From Sodiomyces alkalinus F11 (lineage: Eukaryota; Ascomycota; Sordariomycetes; Glomerellales; Plectosphaerellaceae): a stretch of DNA of 64,000 bases. This document shows, in pieces, positions 22,334 to 34,000 of this stretch. The notes below the pieces were generated by a model. That model worked only from the letters and a program-made list of their open reading frames with translations, did not search any database and was not told the origin of the DNA. Both the position numbers and the translations under genes were made by a program. Each line of letters starts with the position of its first letter. Positions within the stretch are counted from its first letter, which is position 1. The stretch covers positions 2,355,619 through 2,419,618 of the forward strand of contig NW_021167083.1 in the NCBI RefSeq assembly GCF_003711515.1. Reading direction: 5' to 3'.

Positions 22334-22620
22334 ATCAAAAGAACCATTATAAGGCTTTTTAGAGCCTATAGATCAGCCGGATACGACCCCCGACCTTTCT
22401 CAAAAGGGGGTACTATAATAATCGATAACCCTAGAAAGGACTCCTTAACTATTACTAGGTACCGTCCAATCTAGCTACTTAGCGTCCTAGGAAAAGGCCT
22501 AGAGCGCTTAATAGCTAAACGGACCGTATACAGAGTAATAGCAGTAGGAATCTTAAACCGCTAGTATATTAGCGCCCTCTCGGGGCGGTCGATAATCGAC
22601 CTCGCCATAATACTTCTTCG
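22334..22620 (+). pseudogene. LINE-A ORF2, start of reverse transcriptase
   Basis: Directly after the LINE-B target duplication the LINE-A frame resumes with the Tad1-type pre-RT segment and then RT motifs. These include YRPI followed by a block like LGKGLERLIAKR (about 22480-22525) and a block like ALSGRS (about 22570). It stops abruptly near 22620, where inverted copia sequence begins, so most of the RT, RNase H and the tail of LINE-A are missing. Confidence 0.78.
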
Positions 22621-23151
22621 TGCCAGCGGCCGTGGTAGTAGTAGTAGTAGTAGCGGTAGTAGCGGCCGCGATAGCGGCCGCTATAAGGTCTTAGCCTAAG
22701 GGATTGGTAGCGTTATCGCCCTTTACATTGATAGCAGAAGACAAAGTAGCCTCCTTAGCCACCTTAAGCTTAATAATAAGAGCTTCGTATTTACGAATAT
22801 CAGATTGCGTAGGCTTAAGTAATAGGTAGGCATCGGCCTCCTTATGGCTTATCTTTGGATTAAGATAGTTATCCTAGTAGGTAGCAGATTTACCGCGTAT
22901 CGCGCGCTCCCACAGTGTCTAGTGCCGCCAGTTAATCAGGGCAGTGGCCTTTGATTCGGCGTTGGATATATTAGAAGATATCTCTACTTATTTATAGATC
23001 GATTAATTGATATAGGTAGGTTAATAACTTAATTACTCTAATCAGGTTAATAGTAGTTACTTCATAGTGCTTGAAAACGTGATCACTTTTATAGTAGAAT
23101 GGGGTAGACTCTTTAATATATCGTTTTGGCGTTATCAACCGGGCTTATAAC
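22621..23151 (-). pseudogene. Copia-3 gag N-terminus and leader (reverse)
   Basis: It matches 52345-52938, including the segment that reads GKSATYWDNYL and then KYEALI on the minus strand. The first ~60 bp after the LTR contain AAGCCCGGTT, the leader shared with 12336-12360. A Ser/Thr/Ala-rich stretch coded by a GTA/GTC microsatellite lies at 22633-22675. The rest of this copia copy is absent. Confidence 0.65.
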
Positions 23152-23404
23152 TATCGCCTGTTAAATAGCACTTATATAATAATTATCGTGCTAATTTTGA
23201 TAGAGTAGAAATCTCGTATATGTGTATTATGTTAACTTATATCTATATAAGTGTCTTATGTCCTTAATTTAGGTGGTAAACACTCTGTTATAGGTACTAT
23301 ATTATTTAGATCCTATCCAGCTTTTTCCGATATCCACGCTTGTTATATCCTGATGCCCTAGGTCCGAAGCCCTTAGTCAGGCATAGCCCTGTGCCTATAG
23401 GATA
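23152..23404 (-). repeat. Copia-3 LTR (5' LTR, reverse)
   Basis: 253 bp matching the other copia LTRs. It belongs to the shorter subtype, like the copy at 12074, and lacks the ~22-bp block near the 5' end. Confidence 0.8.
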
Positions 23405-23770
23405 CTTAGCGGTCCCGGGACGGCTAATCGCCGGTTCCCGAGAATATAAACGTCGAATTATAGGAGTCGGATAAGTATAAGATCGAAGATATCCTCGCTT
23501 ATCCTTATAATGGTAGTCGTTAGTAGTAGCTTGTTAAGTAGGCGGACTACGGCCACGAAGAAAATACGCAAGAAGCTAAGAGGAATTTACCAAATAGTCT
23601 TCTAGATCGCTATTATAATAGAATTCGTAACGAGTTCGGGATTAGTCGCTAGCAAGAGTATAATTAATTTCGGTAAAAAGAAGGTATTTGTTCTACTACT
23701 TAACGGGCCTCTCTTTCTTACTATCCTAAAAGTAATAAGATAGCGCTATGCGGTAACTACTTAGTAACCG
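23405..23770 (+). pseudogene. Unidentified coding-like remnant next to T1
   Basis: A plus-strand frame with few stops can be read at about 23480-23770. No family is recognised. It sits on the inner side of repeat T1 and is cut by the copia LTR on its left, so it may be a remnant of the body of the T-flanked element. Confidence 0.3.
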
Positions 23771-25390
23771 TGGGCGGCGATTGTATTTATAATAGAAAGA
23801 AAATAGGAAAGGAAAGGGGTAAAGTAAACTATTAGGTAACGAGAAGAAGCGAATAATAAGCGCTAAGGGTAAATAATAGAAAGGGAGAGAAGGAAAGAAG
23901 TAGTACGTAAAACGACGGAGATCTATAAAGGGGAGATAGTGAACCACGATAGTCTATCGCGTCGCCGGTTCTTCTGCTCGATAAGCCGTTTAGCTGTCTA
24001 AGGATATTACGTTATAAAGAATCCGAGAATAGTACTACGGTCTTCCACGGCGTTATCCGGAAGTCTAAGAGAAACTTAGGGTCCTGCTCGGAAATATCGA
24101 GCACGGTGATATATATACTATAGCCTGTAGATAGATAGGGGGGCCTTAGTAAACTTATCGGCGGTTAAAAGCGAGTAGACTAAGGGGAGCCCTCCCTTTA
24201 ATAGGAAGGATAAGCTAAAGGACCTTGGATAAATCCGATAAAGGGAGCTATAAGAATAGCAGGCTCTTTTAGTAAACTTATCCGTTAAAGGCGAGTCGAA
24301 TAAGGGGAAGCTCTGCTTTTACTAGGGAGAATTAGCTAAAGGGGCCTTAGGTAATTAGATAATAAAGTCCATGGCTCGCGCAGAGGCATAGAGATACTTC
24401 CTAAGCCTTAGGATACGTGGCCTTTCGCACGGATACTAGTTCTACGCTTTTCCTCTTAGGGTTATTACGCCGCTAGCCTCGGAGATTCTCGGTATATTAA
24501 TAGCCGGTTTAGTTAGCGAGACGCGTTAAGGGGAAAACGTTCTCCGCGAAGTACGGGTAAAGGGAAACTTACGGTAAGGGGAGGTTAGCTCCACTTATAC
24601 TCCGCGGGAAAAAGAGGGGGAGGAATTATCGAGTAGCTCGGTACTATAGTAAAAAGGGGGGGAATTATCTACTAGCTTAATACCACGGTACAACTAATAT
24701 ATAGGATAGGATAATAGCTATCCTATGCCTTTCAGCGATTATTAGGAAGATTAGTATTATATCGGAGCTAGGGATCTACAGTAGATACTAGTATAGATTA
24801 GTATAGGCGTTATTCCTATGCTTAACTAGCGAGTATAGATTCTTTAGTATACTCCACGCCTAGACCTAGTAAAGGGGAGGCGATTAGGGGGTTAATGCCC
24901 TTTGGTTTTCTAGTAGGACTCGGGTTCTACGGAGGACGCTAGTATATAAGATAGTATAATCGTTATCCTATACTCTTAGCGATTATTAAGAAGGTTAGCG
25001 TTAGTGTAGGTTAGTACGGTCGCCTATACCGACTAGGGATTATTAGGAAGGTTAGTAAGATATTAGACCTTAGATTCCACAGCTAGTAGTCGTTATAAAG
25101 GCAGGTAATATTTAATAATATACGACTAGAGAATAGTGGTTCCCTTTATTACACTACGCGTAGACCTATTAAAGGAGAGCTGCCTTTGCCTAGCGCGCTA
25201 GCGGTTATAATCGTTCCGCCGGTATACTATATATCTATCTAGTCTTAGTATACGTAGTTTATACCGGGCGGCGTCTCTGCCTAGCGCGCTATCGGTCGCT
25301 AGTAAACTACGTGTTTGTTTAGTCTTAGTGTATAGAGTCCGTGCTAGGCGGCGGCAGGCGAACCTTACCTAAAAGCTTAGTTACTACTAT
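23771..25390 (+). repeat. T1: copy of the long T repeat
   Basis: It aligns with 61570-62960 (same direction) and 53619-55500 (reverse). Shared landmarks are a purine-rich AAAGGAAAGG tract, a block starting TTCTCCGCGAAGTACGGGT (24540-24558), GAATTATCGAGTAGCTCGG and several repeated subunits containing GCGATTATTAGGAAGG. The right end GTTACTACTAT abuts an S element, as in T2. No frame is visible. The role is probably terminal repeat of a large element. Confidence 0.72.
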
Positions 25391-25835
25391 TCAATATGCC
25401 CTAGCCAGGTAAATCCCTGGTTGGCCAGTACTATAGAACCTTGAGGATATAGGATTTAATATACCCTAGCCGGGCACGACTCTAGCCAGCTAGCACTATT
25501 AGACCTAAGAAACCTAGGATTTAGAGGGTGACCTTTACTATAGTAAATAGGGTGTAATAAAGATATCTTCGTCTAAACTAAGGGGCGAAGCCCCGAACTA
25601 ATATATCTACGGAGAAACCCTGGGGATACTCTAGCTTCTTTATTATAGCCCGGAAATACCTAGGTCCTACTAGGTACCTCCGTGGTATATCGGTTCTACG
25701 GTATACCTCCGTGAAACGCGGTTCTCACGGTATACCCCTATAGAATACAGTTCCTATGGTATACCCCCGTAGAACACGGTTCCTATAGTATACCCCCGTA
25801 AAGGGCGGTTTCTATAATACGCTATAGGCGTATTA
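25391..25835 (-). repeat. S-related repeat with a 29-bp minisatellite
   Basis: The left half matches the 3' half of S in reverse. The right half (about 25685-25812) is an array of about 28-29-bp units of the type CGGTTCTCACGGTATACCCC. A similar array lies at 30555-30739. Confidence 0.7.
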
Positions 25836-28216
25836 TAGACTATAATTAGGGTTAGCCTAGGCTAATTGCTAGTAAAGGTGTAAGGGCCGTATAGGTGCCG
25901 CGGTATCTCCGCTATATAGGGGCCACGGCACTCTATACTCGGTCTCCCTATACCCCTAGAGATTATTACTATTATCTCTTCCGTTTAATTAATAAAGACA
26001 GTAAGTAAGGCAGGCTCTCCTACCTCCCTTAGGAGTAGGTGCCTACTATATCCGGCGGTAGGCAGGTAAGGTAAGGCTCCGCCGATAACCGTAAAATAAT
26101 AGATGGTTAATAAACGATAAGGTCTTGTTCGTTTTTCCTCTCTTCTTCTTATAATGCTATAAAGCTTATTATAGGTTTTCCGTATATTATATTCCAGTTT
26201 ACGGTCCTATATACTTACCGTGGCGGTGTTATACTAATTTGTAGCGTGTCCTAGTTTTCTATTCTTATTTTCTTTTTATAATTCTAGTATATAGTTTATA
26301 GGTAGTACTATAGTAGCACGTGGCTAACCGGGTAATATAGTAGTATTAAGCAATATAAACAGTAAAAAATAAAAGATCAAACTAAAGGTTTAAGTGGTAT
26401 TTATTTAATCTTAAATATAAAATAATAATTATTCTTATTAATTTATTAGATTCTTTAACTTAATCGTTATCGCTATAAGGGCACCACGTTAATACAAATC
26501 CTAGTACTCTTACCTTGGCTAAGAAGGCTTATGAACCTAATCTTTTAGATTAGATCTAGGTAAGTGCAGAGCTTTATAGCTTAAGGAGTCCTCTATATTT
26601 CCGGAGGAAGTATCGTATTAGGGGGTGGCTTAGTGCCGTTACGGCGTAGGTATAGGGCCGCCGTATCTCCGTCCAGGTTCTACCCTATTCCTTTATAAGG
26701 GCCTTCTTCGGGGGGTGGTTCCCGACTAGGTTATTAGGGCGGTAAGTTAGGCGGTCTATATAAGGGCGGTATAAGTCCTATAATATCGATTCTGTACTAT
26801 TAGAGCTATTATAGTAGTGTATACCCCCGGCTAATATCTTATCCTTAGTATCATTTTCCTATATCCGGAGGACTTTCTAGGCACCAAGGCTTAAAAGGTA
26901 CATGTTAAGCGGGGGAGTAAAAGTGTTTTCTTAAGGGCTCTAACCGGTATAGCTCTATAAGCTCCTACTATTAACCGGAGGTACTGGTTTTATACCACTA
27001 TAAATACCGTTAGAGGGCCATGCCGGGGGCCGGCCCCTATCTTATAAACGGCTAAGACGTAATAGACTACGACTAGTCTTATTACTATAAGGAATAGCCG
27101 CCTTATATCTATAAAGCTATACCCCTACGCTATTATACTTAGCCTTAAAAGAGCGCAGGTTTAGGTAACGAGGCGACTCTTTACCTCCTTAGCGTGTTAT
27201 TAGAAGTCGAGTTTCCTATTAAGCTAAACGCCTAGGAGATATACCGCCTTTACTGCCGGTACTAAAGTAATACTAAGGGGGGGCGGGGTGGGTAAGGGTG
27301 AACGGGACTTCGTGAAGGGGATATAGGTATACTTAGCTCGCTTATACTATAATCTGCAAACTATCTCCTAGTCTAGGTAAGTACGCTATACGGCGGTAAG
27401 GCGGTACCGTGTCTATACCTCTATCCTATTAAAGGCGATAATATCTACATTATTAATAAAACCTATTACTATTACTTTTAGGATCTTTTTGAGTTCGTTA
27501 TAAAGGGTAAAGATACAAAGGATAAAGAGGATAAAGGAGATCGAGGAGCCTTATAAGACACCCCTACGGATACTGTAAGCGGGCCGTTTTACTATTAAGT
27601 AATAGCTAGGCTATATAGTCCTAGAGAAAACTACTAACTAGGGTAGTTATCTATAAAGGGAACCCTTTCCTATTAAGCACTTTAAGGAGCCAGGAGTAAA
27701 GGACTATATTAAAGGCGCCTTTAATATCTAGTTAGAGTATTAAAGCGGTGCCGCCGTAGGCCTTGCTCGCTCTTACTACCTCTATAACCCTTTATACTAC
27801 TATCTTAGCACTTTGCCTAGTTCGGTTATCTGTTTGTTTCCCCGGGAGTAGCTAATGCTCCTCTATTACGGTAATAATACGGGGAGGTAGTATCCCTTTA
27901 AGGATATTACTTATAGTACTAAGGAGTAATATTAGTCGTTACTCCTTTATTATCCTATAATCGGCCGGTAGCCGGCCTCCCTTCCTAAGGACTACTATAA
28001 TAGCGTAATAGCACCTCTTCGGGTAGTAACTAGTTTTAAGGTATACTATAAAGATAGCACTTAGTCGTGAATATAGGAGGGGTCTATAGGCTTTTAGGAG
28101 CGCTATTAAGAGTCTATTAGGCCCTAGCACTGCCTAGGGCTTCGTCTTCTTAAGGCGCCCCTATATATTCGCTTTGGTAATATTATAGCGGATATCGTAT
28201 CCGGGGGGAAATACGA
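25836..28216 (-). pseudogene. LINE-F ORF2 relic: RT to 3' end
   Basis: A second LINE lineage on the minus strand. A pre-RT segment resembling that of Tad1 elements (VVLRKGGRLPADYR) is open at 27939-28130. RT motif A reads LDIKGAFN at 27708-27731, and the catalytic FVDD box is now FINN at 27449-27460 (both Asp to Asn). The C-terminal and 3' UTR part extends to about 25836. It resembles the sequence from 63820 to the window end. A normal copy would reverse-transcribe its own RNA at a nicked target. Confidence 0.72.
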
Positions 28217-28228
28217 CGCCTAAAGGCC
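28217..28228 (-). repeat. SINE target-site duplication, left copy
   Basis: CGCCTAAAGGCC here and CGCCTAAAGACC at 28754-28765. The single difference is a G to A transition, in keeping with RIP. Confidence 0.85.
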
Positions 28229-28753
28229 TTTTCCTTATTTTATATTTTATTTAATACGCGTATATAGCCCTAGAGCTATTACGCGAGTCTATTAAGATAA
28301 CTAATCCTATAACGAGTTAACTAGTCTATTTATATAAACCTGTTAATAGTAAAGTGAAAATCCTTATACTAGCTCTTTTCGTATTAAGCTGTGGCGGAAC
28401 CAGTATCCTTATCCCGGGAAGTGTCTTATTAATTACGCGCTCCTTGAAGTGCCCTAGCTTCGAAGGCCCGATCGTAGTAGTTAGTGTGTATATACGCTTA
28501 ATTACGCGTACTAGGTACATACCCTCCCCCCCTAAGGAGGGTACGTACCGGAGGCAGTATAGTTCTACTTATTAGCGCGTATCCTAATAAATATCTCCCT
28601 GACGTGCGGGAACCCCTGTGACGTGCAGGGGCTCCGGGTAGGTCGCGCGCGAAGTTGTCTTTTGATAAAGTTCGCGCACGATTAAGGGGAGTGGGATTCG
28701 AACCCATGGCCTTGCGCGGCCACTAGGGATGTCTAGCACCTACGCTATCCCCC
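28229..28753 (-). mobile_element. tRNA-derived SINE with a LINE-type 3' tail
   Basis: A 525-bp insertion in LINE-F flanked by 12-bp duplications. On the minus strand it begins with a tRNA-like head (28684-28753) carrying a pol III A box (TAGCGTAGGTG) and a perfect B box (GGTTCGAATCC). The body has two GCACGTCA motifs. It ends with a block containing TAGGGCTATATACGCG and an A/T-rich tail; the same block ends LINE-D, LINE-B and LINE-E. SINEs commonly borrow the 3' end of a partner LINE, so the Tad1-type LINEs are the likely mobilisers. The 5' two thirds keep many CA and TG, so RIP is weaker than in LINE-F. Confidence 0.78.
28684..28753 (-). ncRNA. tRNA-like head of the SINE (A and B boxes)
   Basis: The acceptor-like, D-arm-like and T-arm-like parts can be drawn, with a 5-bp hairpin TGGCC/GGCCA in the anticodon-arm position. 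Its loop has six bases, the spacing is abnormal and a variable loop is missing. It is therefore a tRNA relic acting as pol III promoter, not a working tRNA gene, and I do not assign an anticodon. Confidence 0.65.
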
Positions 28754-28765
28754 CGCCTAAAGACC

Positions 28766-30262
28766 TAAAGGCGGTAGGGTAAGGGGGGGGAGAATTTTCG
28801 GCTAAGGATCTTGGCTTTCTCTATATATATTATGGCTAGGTCGTTATCGCTATTACTATTATCTCTATATAATAGCGATACCGATAAGAGGTATAGTATT
28901 ACCCCGCTCTTAGTTTATATATATTTTTAACTCGCTAAAAGAGGTTAGTATTCTTCCCGGTTAAGTAAAGTAAATAATATTAGTACTAGCGCTTCGCCGT
29001 TACCACAGCCTTATCTCGGCACCTCTCTACCTCCTAGAATATAGCCTATCGATTCCGGAACTTCCTAGCTATATCTCTATAGGAAAGGCGCCTAGTTTCC
29101 TAGGTAAGAATAGTTAGCTCCGCGTTCTACTAAGGGGTAGGTAAGAGTCCGGGGGTATAAATATAGCGTTATAGTATTACCTTATTAGCTGGGTCCGTAA
29201 AGTCCTCGATTAGGGTATTAAGTGGTATATCGATATCTTTTACTATTGTAAGGAGACCGGCCTTGTATAGCTATACGGCGACGAGTTAAGGGACCTATAA
29301 AGGGTCGAAGTCCTTCTAGACCTATCTAGGCCGGTCCGGGTCCCGGGGTAGCGGTATCACGGTATCTATTAAGGTATAGATATAGGCTATCTATAAGTAG
29401 TAGTCCAATCCGATAACGGCCTTATTAGGGCCGTTATAATCGTAGCCGAGACCCTATATGACTTATATAAGGTTAATATTACTTACTCGCCGGTCCGGGC
29501 AGTATTATATTAGAGTTCTAGGTAGGGTAATAAAGTCTGGGTTCTAGCGGGTTATAAGATTAAGCAGAGTATGGGCTTTAGGGTAATACCGTGGTAGCTA
29601 TAACTAAAAGGGGTAAGATAGGTTAAGGTCCCCGGCGAAGATATATCGGCCCTGTAGTAATACTATGTTAAGTATATCTTCTAAGGGTATATTCTAGGGT
29701 ATTCTAGCTAATTAATAATTCTCGGAGTAGATTTACTAGATTATAAGGGCGTTATCTCTAGTCCTGAATATAACCGCGTAGGCAATATAGTAGGCCCGCT
29801 ATATACGCTTATATAACGGGTATCTATTATATACGTAAAGGAGGGTATAGCCCTCTCCCTAGACTAATCGATAGACCCTTTAAGAGGGGTAGGCTAGGCT
29901 TTTTCTAAAGGGATTAAGGCCAGGTTCCTAAATTGCTATTATATTATACTCGACGCGGTACTAGAGCAAAAGCTCCCTCTGCGTCCAACTCCTCCTTATA
30001 TTCCAGGAAAGGACGTAGATACTTATTAGTTAAAAAGTAGAGGGAGTTAAGTTAATATACCCGGTATAACAGGGGCCTAGCTTTAGGTCTACTCCTACGG
30101 CACCTTACTAATCTCGCGGGAGACTATATAGGAGCTTATTAGACCCGGTATTAGAGAGCCCTTTTAGCTCTTAGTCCTTTTCAGGGTGCCTCCTTTACCC
30201 CTTAAAAGGGGTAGGTCTTAGCTTAGCGGCTAGGAGAAACTAATCTAGGGGAGGCTTTAATA
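28766..30262 (-). pseudogene. LINE-F upstream part (5' region of ORF2 and before)
   Basis: It continues LINE-F beyond the SINE. Minus-strand read-through frames are visible, for example near 29100-29330, with Gln-type stops. The position before RT implies an endonuclease, but I cannot point to a clean catalytic motif. The boundary with the S repeat at about 30262 is approximate. Confidence 0.5.
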
Positions 30263-30739
30263 AGCCCATACTAGATAAATCCCTGGCCAGCTAGTACTAT
30301 AGGACCTAGAAGAATCTAGGATTTAATATACCCTATCCGGGCACGACTCTAGCTAGCTGGCACTATCGGACCTCGAGAACCTAGGATTTAGAGGGTAACC
30401 TTTACTATAGTAAATAATATATAATAAAGATATCTTAGTCTAAACTAAGAGGCGAAGCCCTAAACTAATATATATACGGGGAAACCCCGGGGATACTCCG
30501 GCTTCCTTACTATAGCCCGGTAGTACCTGGTTCCTACTAGGTACCTCTGTGGTATATCGGTTCTATAGTATACCCCCGTGCAATACGGTTCTTATAGTAT
30601 ACCCCGGTAATACCTAGTATCCACGGTATACCTCTATAGAACACGGTTCTCACTGTATACCCTTATAGAATACGGTTCTTAAGGTATACTCCTATAGAAC
30701 GCGGTTCTTACGGTATACCCCCGTGGAATACGGTTCTCG
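30263..30739 (-). repeat. S-related repeat and minisatellite, left flank of copia-2
   Basis: It matches 25391-25835. Six or so 28-29-bp units of the type CGGTTCTTACGGTATACC fill 30555-30739. The array is broken by copia-2 and appears to continue at 53219 (CGGTATA), just before an S copy. Confidence 0.7.
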
Positions 30740-31010
30740 TGTCGCACGTCAAAATAGCACTCAGATAGTTAACTTAATAGAGCAGAAGTCTCGTATATAT
30801 ATATTATATTAAGTTATATCTGTGTAAGTCTCTTATACGCTGAACCTAGGTAGTGAAGACTCTGTTATAGGTACTATCTTATTTAGATCCTAACCGGTCT
30901 TTTCCGGTATCCGCCCTTATTATATCCTGATACCTAAGGTCCCCGAGATCTAAAGCCTTAGTTAGGCATAGATCCCCTAAGGACCGCGTCGTGGTCCGTG
31001 TATCTATACA
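30740..31010 (-). repeat. Copia-2 3' LTR
   Basis: It begins (plus strand) TGTCGCACGTC and ends near TATACA. The next bases, ACACCCCCTTAG, are the complement of the polypurine tract. The inner edge is uncertain by a few bases. Confidence 0.82.
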
Positions 31011-34000
31011 TTACACCCCCTTAGTTAAGGTAGGTCTTCCCTAGGTTAACTAACTAGTCAGAGGCTTCGGTTTAAACTAAAAGGTCTTAACTTTTTTATC
31101 CTAAAATTAATAGTTATGGGAAAAAACGCCCTTATAAAAAGGATCTACATCTGCCCTATTTAATCGTTTAATTTAATTCTATCTTAATTAGCTCCTTAAT
31201 CCTAATTAGCCGGATCTGCTTAATTAGATCTATATCTATTGGATCTACTACGCCCTCGGGGGCCTTTATCGTCCCTAGGGCTTTAGCGTGTTCGATCTCT
31301 TCGTGCAGTTATTTTAACTACTAGATACGATTCTTTTAATTAGTTATATTAAGCTACTACTACAGTCTTTAAATTCCTACCTCTAGCAGTGTCTTTGTTA
31401 AGCCGTCCACGATTATATTCTTCGTGTTAATGTACATAACCTTAAAAAGACCTTATTATACTAACTAGCGCGCTTACTAGTTATAAATATTAACCTGCCG
31501 TAGTCTTATTCGCAGGGGTTACGCCTTCTTATTAGTAAGGTTAATAGTCTACTAATTATCGTAGTATAGCTATAGTTAGTATTAATCTAACCGAAACTTT
31601 AGGTCCCTTAATATCCGACTAATAAATAACGTCCCCTTAGCGGTCTTTATAAGGGCGAGTAGTTCCGACTCTATTAACGATATCGTAACTATGGGTTACT
31701 TACCCGCCTTCTGGTTAATAGTGCCGCCGAAAAGCTTTATCGTGTATCCTTAGGAGCTTTTACGGTCTGGATTATCCCCGAAGGACGCGCCGTTTACGGT
31801 TAATAAGAGTCTATCCCTACCGAATTACTAGTAGTAGTGCCTTATATAATATAGGAATAGTAGGACTTATTAAGCCCTCTTAAGGTGGTTAGAGGAGGGG
31901 TTAATATTATATTAGGAAAGCTTCGAATAGGCGAACACGATATCGGGTCTAGTCACGATAGCGGTATATAGGATTAAATCTATAATACGCTAATACTAGC
32001 AGACCTCGGGAATCGATACGCGTATACTATCGCGTAGTATTAACGGCTTTATAATTAATAATAAGACTTTTAGTAGTTTTCGGTAGAGGATATCTACGTA
32101 GTATTTAACCGCGATCTTCTTTATATAAAAGGATTATAATAGCTATAACCTATATATAGCTTTATCTCTTGGAACCTTAATTCCTAGGAAATAACGTATT
32201 TTATCGCCTCCCGATAACCTATAGCTTTACTTTAGGGTAGCCTTAAGGTTATTAGCGTTAGTCTTATAATCCCTATAATAGATAAGTCCGATATCGTTAA
32301 TATAGAAGAATAGGATTAAGCTATCACGGATTGTAACATAGGGGTTACTAGGGATAGCTATGAATGCTATCTTTTATAGCGTAATGCTAAACTCTTCTTA
32401 CTATAGCAGTAGCGATACCCTTGAACCGAAGAGGGCTTTCCGTAGTAGTAGGACCTTACCTAGCACTTTATAGCCTGACGGTATCTTTATAAACACTTCC
32501 TCTTTAAGGCTAGTATTAACGAACACGTTAACAGCTTCGAACTACCTTATCTCTAGGTTAAATGGGCCGCGGTTACTATTAGTATATAGAAGGACCGCAA
32601 GGCTAATATAGCGGCGTAGTTATCTTTAGTTTCTCACCGTTTTTACTAATCCCCTTATACTATAAGGTGTGCCTTATACTTAAAAAGGGTGCCCTCCTTA
32701 TTAAACTTATATATATATACCTATCTATAGGCGAGGACTTATTACTTAGCCTAATTACTACTTACCTCCTACTAATAGTCTATCTATTAATAGCCCTTAA
32801 GGTATTCCTACTTAGCCTACAACTACCGCTCCTATAATAGGTAAAAGCGTATATCGTGGTAGTGGTTTAGTGGAGGCGGGAGATCCTCGCGGGTTAAGCG
32901 CGATAGCGGATAGGAGGTATTAGATAGATCTATAATGCTAGCGCTAATATCACCGTCGTTAATAGTTTACTTCCTCGTGCGTATAGGGTTATAAGTCCTT
33001 TTACCGTTAAAGAACGCCTTTTAAGTATTATCGTTCTATACTTTCTTAATCGTGTGAAGGCTTACGACAGTTCTTGTACTAGATAGGCGCGCGGGTAATA
33101 GGCGTATAGTCGATAAGTATCCCCTAGGGGTATCTACGACTACCCGTTTGTGGCTATCGTCTTCTTCCACCTTTACGCCCCGGAACACCGCTAACGCTAT
33201 AAGCAACGCGCGCGCAGGATCTTCGGGGGATATGAAAGGCGTAGTAAACGGTCTAAGTCTCGTAGTAGTAAGCCGTGGAGTATCCGTAGTAATAGCGGTA
33301 TCCTTTTCCGTAGTAATAGCGGTGCCTATAGCGATACTAGTACCCGTAGTAATAATAGTAGCCTCTTTCGTAGTAATAGCGATAGCCTGGTCTTTATCTA
33401 TAGTAATAACGGTAGCATCGCCTTTACCCGTAATAATAGCGGTAGCGTAGTCTTCTCCTATAATAATAGTAGTATCCGTAGTAATAACGGTAGCCTCTCT
33501 CGTAGTAATAATAATAGCCTCGCCTTCGTCCGTAGTAATAACGGTAACGTTAGAGTCTTCCGACTTAAGATCTAATACGTTTATGGCTATACTCCTTAAT
33601 AGTAGTGTATTCGCAGTCGCTATATCGCTAGATTAGGTCATACGGATAGATTATAGACGTTCCCTAATTTCCTCGGCGTAAGCTATAGCTTATAGCGTTT
33701 TAATCTTACCGTTAAAGGTCTTATCTTCGTTAAAGATTACGTCTTTTATAGTGATAATATCCGTTAGGTATAGCAGTTATACGCGGAACCTATTGTAGGA
33801 ATAGTATCTAATATAATAACCGATCTATACCTTTAGTTCTAGGCTTTATAAGCGGTTCCTTTTAGCCTAGACATCGCGCGTTTTTATAAAGACTTTATAG
33901 CCGTATACTCGCAGGTACGTAAGGTTAGGTTAACGGCCGTGCGCGTCTTCGCATAGCGTCTTCTAATCGTTAATATATTATAGGGTTTTATTATATAGAT

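Noticed and set aside
22326..22620. Twin-priming inversion at the 5' end of LINE-B, since RT sequence lies next to it in the opposite direction
   Set aside because: LINE-B ends at a perfect 9-bp target duplication before this segment, and the segment continues the LINE-A frame exactly where LINE-B interrupted it.
28684..28753. A functional tRNA gene
   Set aside because: The anticodon loop has six bases, the spacing is wrong and no variable loop fits. The unit continues into a SINE body with a LINE tail and a target duplication.
25391..30739. LINE-F as the interior of an LTR element flanked by two S-related repeats
   Set aside because: The interior has LINE-type RT (LDIKGAFN, FINN) on the minus strand, and no primer-binding site or polypurine tract was seen.
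33148..33450. A 100-codon plus-strand Val/Ser-rich protein
   Set aside because: It is the complement of the repetitive linker of copia-2 pol on the minus strand.
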